A stretch of 64,000 nucleotides of DNA from Vespa crabro (lineage: Eukaryota; Arthropoda; Insecta; Hymenoptera; Vespidae): positions 496,001 to 560,000 of the forward strand of contig NW_025813595.1 in NCBI RefSeq assembly GCF_910589235.1, read 5' to 3'. The position numbers and the translations under genes are program-made. The first letter of the stretch is position 1, and each line of letters opens with the position of its first letter. The notes beneath the pieces were generated by a model that was not told the origin of the DNA, searched no databases, and saw only the letters and a program-made list of their open reading frames with translations. Below are positions 1 through 14,649 of this stretch, one piece after another.

Positions 1-1970
1 CAACGAGAATAATAATAACAACAAAAAGGATAATAAAAATTATAAAGTTAAAGTAAATAAGGATAATAACGATGATAACGATAATAATAATAACAATAAT
101 ATAGTAATAACGATAATAACGATTATACGGAATATAACAATAACGATATTAGAAATAATAATGAGAACGGTAATGAAGATAAAACGATAAAAATGATAAT
201 AACTATAATAACAATAATAATAATAATAACTGTAATTATAATAACAATATTAACGTTAATGATGATAATAAAGATAATAACTATAATAACAAATACAAAA
301 ACGATAATAGTAATAACAATAATAACGATAAATACAATAATAACGATATTAATAATAATAATATTAACGTAAATAGAGATAATTACTATTTCAAAGATAA
401 TAATAATAACAATAATATCGATAAAAACGATATAAACGATAACAACAATGATAAAAGTGACAATAACTATACTAATAGTAATAACAATAACAGTAATAAC
501 GATTATAACAATAATTATAAAAAGAATAATAACGATAATAGTGATAATAACGTTAATAATAATAGCAATAATAACGATTCTAATGTTAATAACGATAGTA
601 ATAATAACATTAATAACGATAATAATAATAATGACGTTAATAATAATAATCATATTAGAGATATTAACGATAATAAAATCAATAATAATTATAACAATAA
701 TAATAATAATAATGGTAACCACAATAACGATAATATCGATAATAACGATAGTAATAATAACGATAATGACGATAATAATAATAATAGTACCGATAATAAC
801 GATAATTTCGAGAATGACGATAATATTAATAACGATAATAACGTTAATAACGTAAATAACGATAAAAATATTAACGATAATATCGACATTATTAACAATA
901 ATAACAACGATAATTACGATAATAACGATAATAAAATTAATAATAATAAAGATAATATCAATATTAACGATAATATCGATAATAACGATAATAAAAATAA
1001 TAATAGTAATTGCAATAATAAGGTTAATAACGATAATACAAATACCAATAATAACGATTATAACGTTTATAATGGTAAGAACAATAATAATATTAATAAT
1101 AATAACAATAATAACGATTATTACGATATAAAGATAATAATAAAAGTAATAATAACAATATTAAAAATAATAAGTATAATAACGATAATAACTACAATAA
1201 TAGTAGTAATAATGAAAGTAATAACAATAATAGCCATAAAAACGATTTTAACGATATTAATTATAACGATAATATCGATAATATCTATAATATTAATAAC
1301 ATTATTTAGGATAATATCGATATTAATAATTGTAGTAATAACAATAATAACGATCATAACGATAATAGCGATTATAATAAAACGATAATAACGATAATAA
1401 TAATAATAATATTATCGTTAGTAACAATAATAATGATAACGATGATTATAATTGTAATAATAATACCGATCATAACGATAATAACGATAATAATGATAAT
1501 AACGATAATAATTATATTAATAAAGGGAACAATAATATCAATATTAACGAAAATATTAGTAACAAATGTAACGTTAACAACGACAATAAACATAATAATA
1601 ATAATAATAATAACAATAATAACGAAAGTAAAGGTAACAACAATAACATTAATAACAATAACAGCGATAATATCGATTATAATAATACCGATAATATCGG
1701 TATTAACGATAATAATAATAATATTAATAATGATATTAAAAATAATATCAATAATAACGATAATAATAGTAGAAATAATAACAATAATAACTATAATAAA
1801 GATAACAATAATATTCATAACGATAACAATGAAAATATTAATATAAATAATAATGATAATAACGATAATAAAGATAATAATACTAATATTAATATAGATA
1901 ATAACGATATTAACGATAATACCGATAATAACGATTATAACGATAGTAGCGATAATAAAATAATAACGAC

Positions 1971-2021
<51 letters not shown>

Positions 2022-2850
2022 AATAACGATAATAATTTTAATAACATTAATAATATCATTAATAATAACAATAATATCAATAATAACGATAATTACGATA
2101 ATAATAATATCAATAATATCGATAGTATCGATAATTATAATAATAATATTAACGATAATTTCGGTCATAATATTAATACAAATAACAATAATAACGATAA
2201 TAACGATAATAACTATTATAATAATATCGATAATAACAATATTATTAATAATAATAACAACGATATTTACGATAATAACGTAAACCAAATTAATAATAAT
2301 AAAGATAATAACTATATTAAAGATAATATCGATAATAACGATAAAAAAATAATAATTGTAATAGCAATAATAACGATAATAAAGAGAATGACGGTAATAA
2401 CGATAATAACTATAATAATAATAACAAAAATAACGATAATAATTATATTAACGATAAAAATAATAATAATAATATCGATAATAACCATGATAACGAAAAT
2501 AAAGATAATAACGATAATAATAATTATAATAATTGCAATAATTACAAAGTTAATTACAATAATAACGATAATAATAATAGTACTTATAAAAATAATAGCA
2601 ATAATAACAATAATAATGATAATAATTTATACGATATTAACGACAATAGTAATAATAATAATAATAACGATAATATCGATATTAGTAGTAATATTAATAA
2701 AGATAATAACGATATTTACGATAATAATTATAATAATAATAAAGATATTAACGATAGTAACAATAATAACGATAATAATAATAAAAATATTAATGATAAT
2801 ATCGAAAATTATAAAAATAGTAATAGCAATAATAACGATAATATCGATAA
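1..2850 (+). repeat. Family A block, copy A1 (truncated by window start)
   Basis: This is one of the longest copies of family A. Landmarks in order are a CAACAAAAAGG-type leader near 20, GATTATACGG near 121, ATTACTATTTCAAAG near 381, a GACGTTAATAATAATAATCA segment near 633, CGACATTATTAAC near 884, AATGAAAGTAATAAC near 1211, TATCGTTAGTAA near 1412, and GATATTAGTAGTAAT near 2680. The same landmarks recur in order at 15.1-17.5 kb and, in part, at 33.8, 38.5, 44.2 and 58.3 kb. Relative to the 15.1-kb copy it keeps about 480 bp (roughly 1390-1865) that are missing there. No coding capacity is inferred. Confidence 0.8.
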
Positions 2851-5800
2851 TATCGATAATAATAATAACGACAATAACTATAAGAATAATAATAAAATAT
2901 CTATAGTAACAATAATAACGACAATTAAGATAATAACGATAATAATAATAACGATAATGTCAATGATCATAATAACGATCATAACGCTAATGACGATAAT
3001 AATAATAATAATAGCAATAATAACGATATTAACGAAAATAGTAATAACATTACTAACGAAATCAACTATAATAACATTAATAATAATAATAATAATAAAG
3101 AAAGTAAGTATAATAACGGTGACAACTATAATATTAATAACAAATATAACGATAACTATAATAACGATAATAATAATACTAATAATGACGGTAATAACGA
3201 TATCAATGGCAATAACGATAATACCGTTCTAATAATTATATTATTAAAGATAATAACGATAATAACGATGCCAACAATAATAGCGATAATAATAATAACA
3301 ACAAAAGGGAATAATAACAAGAATAACTATAGTTTATTTATAATAATAACGATAATAACGATAATAACGATGATAATTATAATAAAAATAATAACGATAA
3401 TAACACTGATAATAATAGAAATAATAAAGGTAATAACGATAAAAAAGTAACTAACGGTAATAATAATTACAGCAATAATAATGATAATAATAGAAGTAAT
3501 ACTAAATATATTAAGAATAATAACTATATTAACGATTATAACGATAACAGTACTAGTAATAATAACAATAATAACAATAATAACGTTAAAAACGATTATA
3601 ACAATGTTAACGATAATAATATTAACGATAATAAGGATAATAACAATAATAATAATAATAATAATAAAGATAAATACGATAATAATGACAGTAATAATAA
3701 CAATAATGACGATAATAACGTTAACAAAGATAATACCGATAATAACGATAATAACAATAATATTAATAGTAATAATTAAGTTAATAACGATATTTACGAT
3801 AATAAGGAAAATAGCAATAACAATAATAACGATTATAACAATAATAATCCTAATAACGATACCAATATTTATAAAAATAACAATAATACTGATAATAACG
3901 AGAATAACAAAAATAATATTACTAATAATAACAATAATAACACCAATAATGATAATAACGTTATTAACGATAACAATAGTTGTAATAATAACAATAATGA
4001 CAATAATAGCGATAATAAGGTTATTATCGATAATAAGGATAATTACAATATTCTTAATAACTATATTGCGAATAATACCGATAATTATAATAACGAAATT
4101 AACGAAAATATCGATAATTATAATAATCATAATAACATAAATAACAATAATAACGATAATAACAATAATAACGATAATTACAATTAAAATAATATTAACG
4201 AAAATAACGATAATAACGACATGAACGAACATAATAATATAAATAATATGGAGAATAACGATAATAAGGATAATAACGATAATAATGATTATATAGAAAA
4301 AATAATAATAATAATAACGATAATAAAGATAATAAAGACAATAATAATAATAATAATATTAATAATAATAATAATTTTAATGACGATTATATCGGTAATA
4401 ATAATAATAACAATAATAATAATAAGGATAATAAAGTTAACAGAGATTATAATAATAACGATTGAAAAGATAACAACGGCAATAATGATAATAGCAATAA
4501 TAACGATAACAACTGTAATAAAAATAACAATATTAACGATATTAAAGAAAATAGTAATAACAATAATTACGATAACAACTATAATAACATTAATAATAAT
4601 AATAATAAAAACGAAAACAAGTATAATAACGGTGACATCAATAATAATAATAAAAATAATAATGATAATAACGATAATAACGATAATAACGATAATAATA
4701 ATACTAATACTAACGATAATAAAGATAATAATAATCGTATTAAAGATAATAACGATTATAACGCTACTAACGATAATAGCGATAATAATAAGAACAACAA
4801 AAATAATATTAACGGTAATAATTATAATAACAATTATAATAATGACGATAATAACGGTAACAACTGTAATAATGATAATAACGATTATAACGATAATAAC
4901 AATGATAATAGTAGTAATAAAAAACGGAATAACAATAATAACGATAAGAACGAATTTAACAATAATAATAATGGTGATAATTACGATAATATCGATAATA
5001 ATAATAACTATAACGACGATAATAACGATTATAGAGATAATAATAATTATAGTAATAATAACGATATTATAGATACGAACGACAAAATAATAATAATAAT
5101 TATAACGATAATAACGGTAATAACAATAAAAATAATAGAAAAATAGCAATAATATCAATAACAACGATAACAAAGATATTAACGATAATATCGATAATAA
5201 TAAATAAGATAATATCGATTTCATCGATAATAATAATAACAATATTAACGATAATATCGATCATAAAAACAACAATATCGACTATAATATCGGTTATAAT
5301 AATAACAATAAAAACAATAATAACGATAATAAAGATAATAACGTTAATATCGATATTAATAAATAGGATAATAATATCGATTATAATGGAAATAATAATA
5401 TTAACAATATCGAAAATAACTATAATAACGGTAATAACGATAATAATAATAGTAATAATAACATTATTACACTAATAACGATAAAAACAATAATAACAAT
5501 ATCCATAATATCGATAATAAAAACAATATTAATAACAATAATAATATTGATAATAACTATAATAACGATAATAAACATAATGACGACACTAACGATAATA
5601 GCGATAATAACGAAAATAAAAATAATACTAATAATGAAAATATCAATATTATAGCCAATAACGATTATAACGATAATAATAATAACAATATTAACAATAA
5701 TAAAGATAATAGCGATTAAACGATATTAAAGAAAGTAATAATTATAATAATATTAAAAATAATATTAAGGATAACAATGAAAATAATGATAATAATAGTA

Positions 5801-5979
5801 GTAATAATAACAATAATAATAAAAATAACGATAATAAAGATAATAACGATAATTATAATAATAACAATTATAATAATAACAATAATAACGATAATAGTAG
5901 AATTAATAATAACGATAGAAAATATAATAACGTTAATAATACAAGTAATAAAAACAATAATATCATTATTAAAGATAAT
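2851..5979 (+). repeat. Triplet-repeat background, no dispersed block assigned
   Basis: The stretch is made of the same AAT/AAC/GAT triplets. A short copy of the family A leader (GATGCCAACAATAATAGCG) lies at 3266-3284. Long open frames cover it on both strands at once (for example 4221-5072 on + and 4289-5242 on -). The + one begins Asn-rich and then turns Ile/Thr-rich, which shows a phase slip, not a protein. No gene, RNA or regulatory element is seen. Confidence 0.8.
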
Positions 5980-6165
5980 AAAGATAAGAACGATAATAAT
6001 AATCATAATAAAAACAATAATATTCATAACAATATTAACGATAATAACGGTAATGGCGATAACAATAATAACGATAATTACGATAATAACTATAATAACA
6101 TTAACAATATTAACGATCATAAACATAATAGTAATAATAATAACATGTATAACGATAATAATATT
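5980..6165 (+). repeat. Family F block, copy F1
   Basis: The segment carries CATAACAATATTAACG followed by GGTAATGGCGATAAC, then GATCATAAACATAATAG and AACATGTATAACG. The same string of landmarks in the same order is found at 47360-47520, with small substitutions (for example GGTAATGACG there). The terminal AACATGTATAACG also ends family E copies near 20.7 and 50.35 kb, so F and E share a boundary module. Confidence 0.75.
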
Positions 6166-6479
6166 AACAATAATATCAAAATTAGTAATAACGATAATAT
6201 CGATAATAATGTCAATAAAGATAAAAATAATAATAATAACAATAATAGCAATAATAACGATAGTAATAATAACGAAAATAATAATAAAGGCGGTAATAAT
6301 AATAACAATAATAACGATAACAGCGATAACAATGGTAACGATAATAAAGATAATATCGATAATAATAACAACAATATTAACGAAAGTTACATTAACAATA
6401 ACAATAGTAATAACGATAAAAACGATAATAACGATAATAATAGAGACAATAATAATAATATTAACAATAATAACATAAA

Positions 6480-7990
6480 AATAACGATTTGTCTATAATA
6501 CCGATATTAATAATAACCATATTATCGATGATAATAATAATAATAATAGCAATAATGACCTTAATAAAGATAATATCGATAATAATGATACGTTAATAAC
6601 GATAATAGTAATAATAATATCGATAGTAATAATAATTACAATAATGACGATAAAAACGATTGTAATAATAACGATAATGAGGATGATAATAATAAGTATA
6701 ATAGCACTAATAACGATAATAATTATAATAATGATAACAACTATAATAACATTATTGATAATAATAATGATAACGAAACTAAGAATAATAACGATGTAAT
6801 CGATAAAAATAAAAACAATAATATCGATGATAAAGATAATAACGATAATAATAATAATAATAATAACGAAAATAACGATTAGAATGATAATAACGTTAAT
6901 AATGCTAATAATAAGAGCAATAATAATGATAAAACGATAATAATGATAATAATAGATGTAATAATTACAATATTAACAATAATAAAGATAATAATAATAA
7001 TACTAGTAGTAATAATAACAATAATAAGAGTATTAATAATAATAACGATAATAACAATATTATCCATAATAATAATAATAATATTAACGATTATAAAGGT
7101 AGTAACGATAATGACATTAATAATAATAAAATTAATAACGATAATGACGTTTATAACGTAAATAATAATAGCAATAATAACGATAATATGGATAGTAATA
7201 ATAATAATAGTAATAAAAGTAATATCGAAAATAACGGTAATAAGGATTTCGAAGGAAATAATAATAATAATAATAAGATAATAGCGATATAAATGATAGT
7301 AACGATGACAACGATTAAAATAATAACAATAATACCGATAATAACGGTAATAACGACAATAAATATATTAATAATAATAATAATAATAATAACGATAATA
7401 ACGGCAATAACGATATTAATAAAAATAATGATAAATATAACAATAATAAAGATAGTGATGAAAATAAAAATTTAAATAATAACGATAATTTCCATAATAG
7501 TGATAATAATAATAACGATAATGATGATAAAATTATAATAACAACAATAATAGTAATATTATTATTAACAATAATAACGAAAACAACGACAATAGTGATA
7601 AAAATATTAATAATAAAATAGAAAATAAGGTTAATAACGATGACAACGATAATTATAATAACAATATTAAGGATAATAACGATAATAACTATTATACGGA
7701 TTATAACAATAATGATAATGAGAATAATAACGATAATAATGATAGTAACTATAATAACGATTACAACAATAATAACGATAATAATAATAACGATAATAAC
7801 GATAATAAAGATAATTACAATAATAATAATAATTATAATAAAGTTGATAACAATAATAACGACTGTAATGATTATAACGATAATAATATTAATAATTTTA
7901 ACATAAATAGCGTTAATAACGATAATTATTTGAATAGATGTAATAACAATATTAACAATGTTTGCAATAATAATGATAGTAAGGATAATA
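6480..7990 (+). repeat. Family G block, copy G1
   Basis: It opens with ACGATTTGTCTATAATA (6485-6501) and closes with TTTGCAATAATAATGATAG at 7961. The same opening and closing landmarks bracket 28.32-29.54 kb. The offset between copies is 21,834 at the left end and 21,551 at the right end, so this copy carries about 283 bp net that the other lacks; the difference seems to fall near 6530-6850, where this copy has extra sequence. Internal landmarks shared by both include GATTTCGAAGG/GATTACGAAGG-type and TATACGGATTATAAC elements. Confidence 0.75.
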
Positions 7991-8254
7991 ATAGTGGTAA
8001 CAATTAAAGTTATAACAGTAATAAAGATAATAACAAAAATAAGGATAATAATAATAACGATAATAACGATAGTAGTAATAATAATATCGATAGTAACAAG
8101 TAATAACTATAAAAGCGACAAAAATAATCTTAAAAATATTGATAAAATCGATAATAAGAATAATAATAATAATAGTAATAATAATGAAAACGATAATAAC
8201 TATAATTACGAAATTAATAATGATAATAATAACAATAATAAAGATAATAACGGA

Positions 8255-8293
<39 letters not shown>

Positions 8294-9985
8294 GATAATA
8301 ATGAAAATAATAATACGAGTAATAATAATAATAACATCAATAATAAAGAAAAGAACGCTAATAATAATAGTCATAATATCTATAATGACACTAATAACGG
8401 TAACAACAACAATAATATATACGAAAATATCGATAATATTGATAATGATAATAACAATAATAAAAATAATAACAATAATAATGATAATAATACAATAATA
8501 TTAATAAAAATAATAACGATAATGACGATAATAACGATAATAACGATAATAACGATAATTGCGATAATAACGATTATAATAAAAATTAACGATAAAACGA
8601 TAATATTAGTAATAATAATGACGATAATAACGATATTTACGATAATAATAATAATAATAATAAATATTAAACGATATTAACGATAATAACTATAATGAAA
8701 AAAACGATAATTACGATAATAACGATGTTAACGTTAATAATAGTAACGATAGCGATAATGTAGATAATAATAACTACACTATTAACGATAATTTAGATAA
8801 TAATAATAATAATAAGGATAATAACTGTATCAACGATAATAACGATAATAACGATATTAACGACAATAAAGCTAATAATAATAATAAGGGGCAATAAAGA
8901 TTATAACGATAATAATGATAATAACAATAATAATAATTTTAATAATAATGATAATAATGATAATATAGGAAATAAGGATAATAATAATAACTATAATAAC
9001 GATAATAACGATATTAATGATAATAACTACAATAATAATAAGAGTAATAATAATAAAAACGATAAAAACGATTATAATATTAATAATAATAACAATAATA
9101 AAGATAATAACGACAATAATAATTATAAAAATAATAATAATAATAATATCGATAATATCGATAACATTAATAATAATATTATTAATAACAACAATGACAA
9201 TAATAACGATAATAAGGATAATAATAAATACGATAAAGTCGATAATAATAATAACATCATTAACGATATTATATATAAAAATTATAACAATAATAGTAAT
9301 AACAGTAATAACGATAATACCGATAATAACGACATTAAACGTAATAATAATAACGATAATAACGATAATATCGATAGTAATAATTACAACAATAAAAATA
9401 GTAATAACATTAATGGTATTAACGATGATAACGATATTGACGATAATAATAATAATATTAACAAGGATATTAAATATAATAACGATATCATCGAGAATAA
9501 TAAAAATAATATCCATAATAACGATAATAACAATAATAAAATTAATAATAATATCGATAATAGCGATAATAAGGATAATAAAATATTAAGAGTAATAAAA
9601 ATAAAGATAATATCGATAATAACGATAATATCGATAAAAATTATATCGAAAATAACGACGATAATAATAATCATAATCGGTTATAAGGATAAATACGATA
9701 ACATCGATAATAATAATAGCAATAATATCGATAATAACTATAATAACGACAATAATAATAATAATAATAATGATAATAATAATAATAATAATAATAACAA
9801 GGATAATAACGATAATTACGATAGTAACGATAATATCGACAATTATAATAATAATATTAACGATAATAATGATTATAACGATAATAATAATAATAATAAT
9901 AACATTAAAAAGAATAATAACAATAATAACAATAATAATAATAGCATAACAAACAATAATATCGATAATAACGATATATACGGTA
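7991..9985 (+). repeat. Triplet-repeat background with a pure AAT run
   Basis: There is no clear dispersed-block partner by eye. An uninterrupted AAT run of about 38 bp lies at 8255-8292. A GGGGC cluster at 8888-8892 is unusual only because G-runs are so rare here. Open frames on both strands are Asn-rich or Ile-rich and overlap, and are treated as repeat translation. Confidence 0.78.
8512..8574 (+). repeat. Seven consecutive 9-bp units, AATAACGAT
   Basis: Seven 9-bp units lie head to tail: five exact AATAACGAT and two variants, AATGACGAT (second) and AATTGCGAT (sixth). Shorter runs of the same 9-mer are found at 22631-22666 (four exact), near 16190-16221 and near 44014-44045. This is the clearest sign of a 9-bp register above the 3-bp one and is a candidate founder unit for the tract. 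Confidence 0.9.
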
Positions 9986-10430
9986 ATAATTATAACAATT
10001 ATATCGATAATAACGATTAGATATATAATACTATTAACAATCATATCGCTGACAACGATAATAACGATAATTAAAATAATTACATATAGATAATAGGGAT
10101 TATAATGATAAGAACGAACATAACTATATAAAACAAAATAAAGGTAATTATAATAATAATAATAGCGATAATGACGATAATAACGGTAATGACAATAATA
10201 ACGATTATAATAATAACGATTGTAACGATATTAGTAATAATAATAATAAAGATAATAACGGTAATAACGTTAATAACAAAAATAATTATAAGGTAATAAC
10301 GATGTTAACGACAAAAACGATAATAATGATAATAGGAATAATAGCGATAACATCGATAATAACAATAATCGTAATAATAGTGATAATAGTAGTAATAACG
10401 ATGCCAAAGATAATAATAATAACAATAATA
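9986..10430 (+). repeat. Family K block, copy K1
   Basis: Landmarks are CGATTAGATATATAATACT near 10013, ATCGCTGACAACG near 10045, GATAAGAACGAACATAAC near 10107, and GTTAACGACAAAAACG followed by GCGATAACATCG and AATCGTAATAATAG up to 10380. The same series is found at 51640-52330, with insertions in that copy. Confidence 0.72.
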
Positions 10431-10485
10431 ACGATAATAAGGATAATAACGGTAATTACAATAATAATAATAATAATAATATTAA

Positions 10486-12002
10486 TAATAATAATAACAA
10501 TAATAATAATATCGATAATAACAATAATAACGAAAATTATAATATTAATAACAACAATAATAACAATAATAACGATAATAATGATAATAATAAATACGAT
10601 AAAGTCGATAATATCGATAATAATATTAACAATATTAATTATAAAATCGATAATAATATTAACAATATTAATGATAATATCGATAATAAAAATATCATTA
10701 TTAACGATAATATCTATAAGCATAAAAATAATAGTAATAGTAATAACGATAATAACGTTAATAATAGTAGTAATAATAACATTAATAACAATAATAGCGG
10801 TAATAAGGTAATTAACTGTAATAACGATAATTATAATAACCATATTAACAATAATAACGATATTATCGATGATAACAATAACAATCATAACGATAATATC
10901 GATAATAATAATAATATTATTAACGTTAACATCGATAATAATAATAATATTATTAACGTTAACATCGATAATAATAATATTTATTATAATATTAATAACG
11001 ATAATATCGATAATAACTATAATAATAATAAAGAAAATAACGATAATAATAATAGTAATATTATCGATAATAACGATATTTAAGATAATAGCGAAAAAAT
11101 AATAATAATAATGAGGATAATAACGCCGAAAACGGTAATAATAATAATACCAATATCGCCAATAACGATAATAACGATAATAACGATAAAGCGACAATAA
11201 AAATTATAATAATAGTAATATCGATAAAAAAGATACTGACGACAATAATAATAATAAAAATAATTTTAATAATAATAACGATAATAACGAAAAGATAATA
11301 ATAACGACATTAATAACTATAATAAATATAATAACGATATGGTATTAACGATAATGACGACAATAGTAGTAATAGTAATAACAAAAATAAAAATATTAAT
11401 AATAAAGATAATACCGATATTATCGAAAATAAAGATAAATGCTATATTAATAATAATACTAATAAGAACAATAACAACGATAATAACGATAATAAAAATT
11501 ATAACAATAACTATAATACGACAATAATAATAACAACAATAAAAATGGTAATAACGACAAAAACAATAATAAGGTTAATAACTATATTAACTATATCAAT
11601 AATAACGAAAAAATATTACTTTCGATATTAATAATAGCAACATTAAAGATAATAACGATAATAATAATAATAATAACGACCTTAATAACTATGATAAATA
11701 TAATAACGATATGGTATTAACGATATAAACGACAATAGTTGTAATAGCAATAACAATAATAACGATATTATATATTTAATAATTTACAAAAATAATAATA
11801 ATATTAATAATAAAAGTAATGACGGTAATACCGATAATAAGAAAGATACTAATAATAACTATAAAAAGGATAATAACTATAATAATATTAATCATAATAA
11901 AGATAACAACGATAATAACGATAACAATTATAAAACAGATAATAACGATAATAACAATTATAATCCTAATAACGATATTAATATTTATAATAATAACAAT
12001 AA
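10486..12002 (+). repeat. 1,517-bp tandem duplication, unit 1 (family B)
   Basis: This unit is repeated immediately downstream at exactly 1,517 bp. Comparing the units line by line, identity starts at about 10485/12002 and ends at about 12003/13520, so the alignment length equals the period, as expected of a clean head-to-tail duplication. Five substitutions and no indels were counted: 10791 A/G 12308, 10941 A/T 12458, 11553 A/T 13070, 11606 C/A 13123, 11680 C/G 13197. A related region at 34.3-35.7 kb holds a single unit and continues into the same right flank as unit 2. Confidence 0.95.
10911..10976 (+). repeat. 33-bp internal tandem repeat with TAACGTTAAC core
   Basis: The segment TAACGTTAAC-ATCGATAATAATAATA occurs twice, with cores at 10921 and 10954, a period of 33 bp. 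The core holds the overlapping palindromes AACGTT and GTTAAC. Unit 2 of the tandem duplication has the same pair at about 12438 and 12471. The related locus at 34.56 kb has only one, so the 33-bp doubling preceded the 1,517-bp duplication but is not universal in family B. Confidence 0.85.
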
Positions 12003-13519
12003 TAATAATAATAACAATAATAATAATATCGATAATAACAATAATAACGAAAATTATAATATTAATAACAACAATAATAACAATAATAACGATAATAATG
12101 ATAATAATAAATACGATAAAGTCGATAATATCGATAATAATATTAACAATATTAATTATAAAATCGATAATAATATTAACAATATTAATGATAATATCGA
12201 TAATAAAAATATCATTATTAACGATAATATCTATAAGCATAAAAATAATAGTAATAGTAATAACGATAATAACGTTAATAATAGTAGTAATAATAACATT
12301 AATAACAGTAATAGCGGTAATAAGGTAATTAACTGTAATAACGATAATTATAATAACCATATTAACAATAATAACGATATTATCGATGATAACAATAACA
12401 ATCATAACGATAATATCGATAATAATAATAATATTATTAACGTTAACATCGATAATATTAATAATATTATTAACGTTAACATCGATAATAATAATATTTA
12501 TTATAATATTAATAACGATAATATCGATAATAACTATAATAATAATAAAGAAAATAACGATAATAATAATAGTAATATTATCGATAATAACGATATTTAA
12601 GATAATAGCGAAAAAATAATAATAATAATGAGGATAATAACGCCGAAAACGGTAATAATAATAATACCAATATCGCCAATAACGATAATAACGATAATAA
12701 CGATAAAGCGACAATAAAAATTATAATAATAGTAATATCGATAAAAAAGATACTGACGACAATAATAATAATAAAAATAATTTTAATAATAATAACGATA
12801 ATAACGAAAAGATAATAATAACGACATTAATAACTATAATAAATATAATAACGATATGGTATTAACGATAATGACGACAATAGTAGTAATAGTAATAACA
12901 AAAATAAAAATATTAATAATAAAGATAATACCGATATTATCGAAAATAAAGATAAATGCTATATTAATAATAATACTAATAAGAACAATAACAACGATAA
13001 TAACGATAATAAAAATTATAACAATAACTATAATACGACAATAATAATAACAACAATAAAAATGGTAATTACGACAAAAACAATAATAAGGTTAATAACT
13101 ATATTAACTATATCAATAATAAAGAAAAAATATTACTTTCGATATTAATAATAGCAACATTAAAGATAATAACGATAATAATAATAATAATAACGAGCTT
13201 AATAACTATGATAAATATAATAACGATATGGTATTAACGATATAAACGACAATAGTTGTAATAGCAATAACAATAATAACGATATTATATATTTAATAAT
13301 TTACAAAAATAATAATAATATTAATAATAAAAGTAATGACGGTAATACCGATAATAAGAAAGATACTAATAATAACTATAAAAAGGATAATAACTATAAT
13401 AATATTAATCATAATAAAGATAACAACGATAATAACGATAACAATTATAAAACAGATAATAACGATAATAACAATTATAATCCTAATAACGATATTAATA
13501 TTTATAATAATAACAATAA
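12003..13519 (+). repeat. 1,517-bp tandem duplication, unit 2 (family B)
   Basis: This is the second unit, about 99.7% identical to unit 1 (five substitutions, no indels). Its right flank (13520 onward) matches the right flank of the single-unit relative at 35.7 kb, while the left flank of unit 1 does not match the left flank there. Long open frames repeat at the same 1,517-bp offset simply because the DNA does. Confidence 0.95.
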
Positions 13520-14200
13520 TACTGATAATAACGATAATAACGATAATAATAATAGTAATAATAACAATAATAACACTAATAACGTTAAAAGCGATAATAA
13601 TGTTATTAACGATAATAACAACAATTATAATATCCATATTAATAATAATAACGATGTTATCAATGATAAAAATAACGATAATAACGATAATATCAATAAT
13701 AACAATAATATAATTAACGTTAACATCGATAATATTAATAATAATAATAACATTAATAACGCTAATAGCGATAATAACTATAATAATAAGAACGAAAATA
13801 ACGATTATAACGAAATTAATGATAATAATAATAATACCAATATCGACAATAACCATAATAACGATAACAACGACAATAATAATAATAATAATAATTGTAA
13901 TAGTAATAACGTTAATTACGTTAATTACGATAATAATATTAGTAATTATAACAATAATAGCTATAATAACTATAATAACGATAATTATAAAAACGATTAT
14001 AACGATAAAAATAATAACAATAATAACAATATTAAAAATAATAATCATAATATCCATAATAATAACATTATTATTAATACCAAAAATAACGATAATAACG
14101 ATAATAATGATAATAACGATTATAATAACAACGATAATACCGATAACAGAAGTAATAATAATAACCATAATGACTATATTTGGTATAATAATAATAACAA
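13520..14200 (+). repeat. Family B, right-hand part
   Basis: This continues from the landmark AATCCTAATAACGATATTAA (13479-13498) through TAACGTTAACATCG near 13717, AATACCAATATCGAC near 13831 and TTACGTTAATTACG near 13916. The same order is present at 35.7-36.35 kb, and a shorter, more divergent version follows 29.84 kb. It is triplet DNA without a supported gene. Confidence 0.78.
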
Positions 14201-14649
14201 TAATAGAGATAAGAACGATATTATCTATAATGACAATATTAATAATAACGATATTAACTATAATAACGATGTAACGATAATAATAACAATAATATTAACA
14301 ATAATATTGATAATAATAATAATAATAGCAATAATAACGATAATAAAAATAATAACGATAATAATGATAACGAAAATAACGATAATAGTAATAATAATAA
14401 TATCAAAATTACAATTATTACGACAATGATAATAACAAATATATCAATAAAAACGATTATAACGATAATTACAATAATAATATTAACAAGAATAACGATT
14501 ATAACTATATTAAAAATAACAATATTCTTCGATAAAATAGATAAAAATAACAACAATAAGAGGAAAAATAACGAAAATAATTATAATAACGATTATAGCG
14601 TCAATAATAAAAATAATAACGATAATAACGATAATAACAATAATAATAA

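Noticed and set aside
8512..8574. CRISPR-like array of short repeats
   Set aside because: The units are contiguous 9-mers with no spacers; no 21-40-bp repeats with unique spacers and no cas genes occur anywhere.
11776..12714. Repeated Tyr/Arg-rich start of - frames at 11197 and 12714 as a duplicated gene
   Set aside because: Both starts are 1,517 bp apart because the whole DNA unit is duplicated. The residues come from reading TAT and CGT in the repeat.
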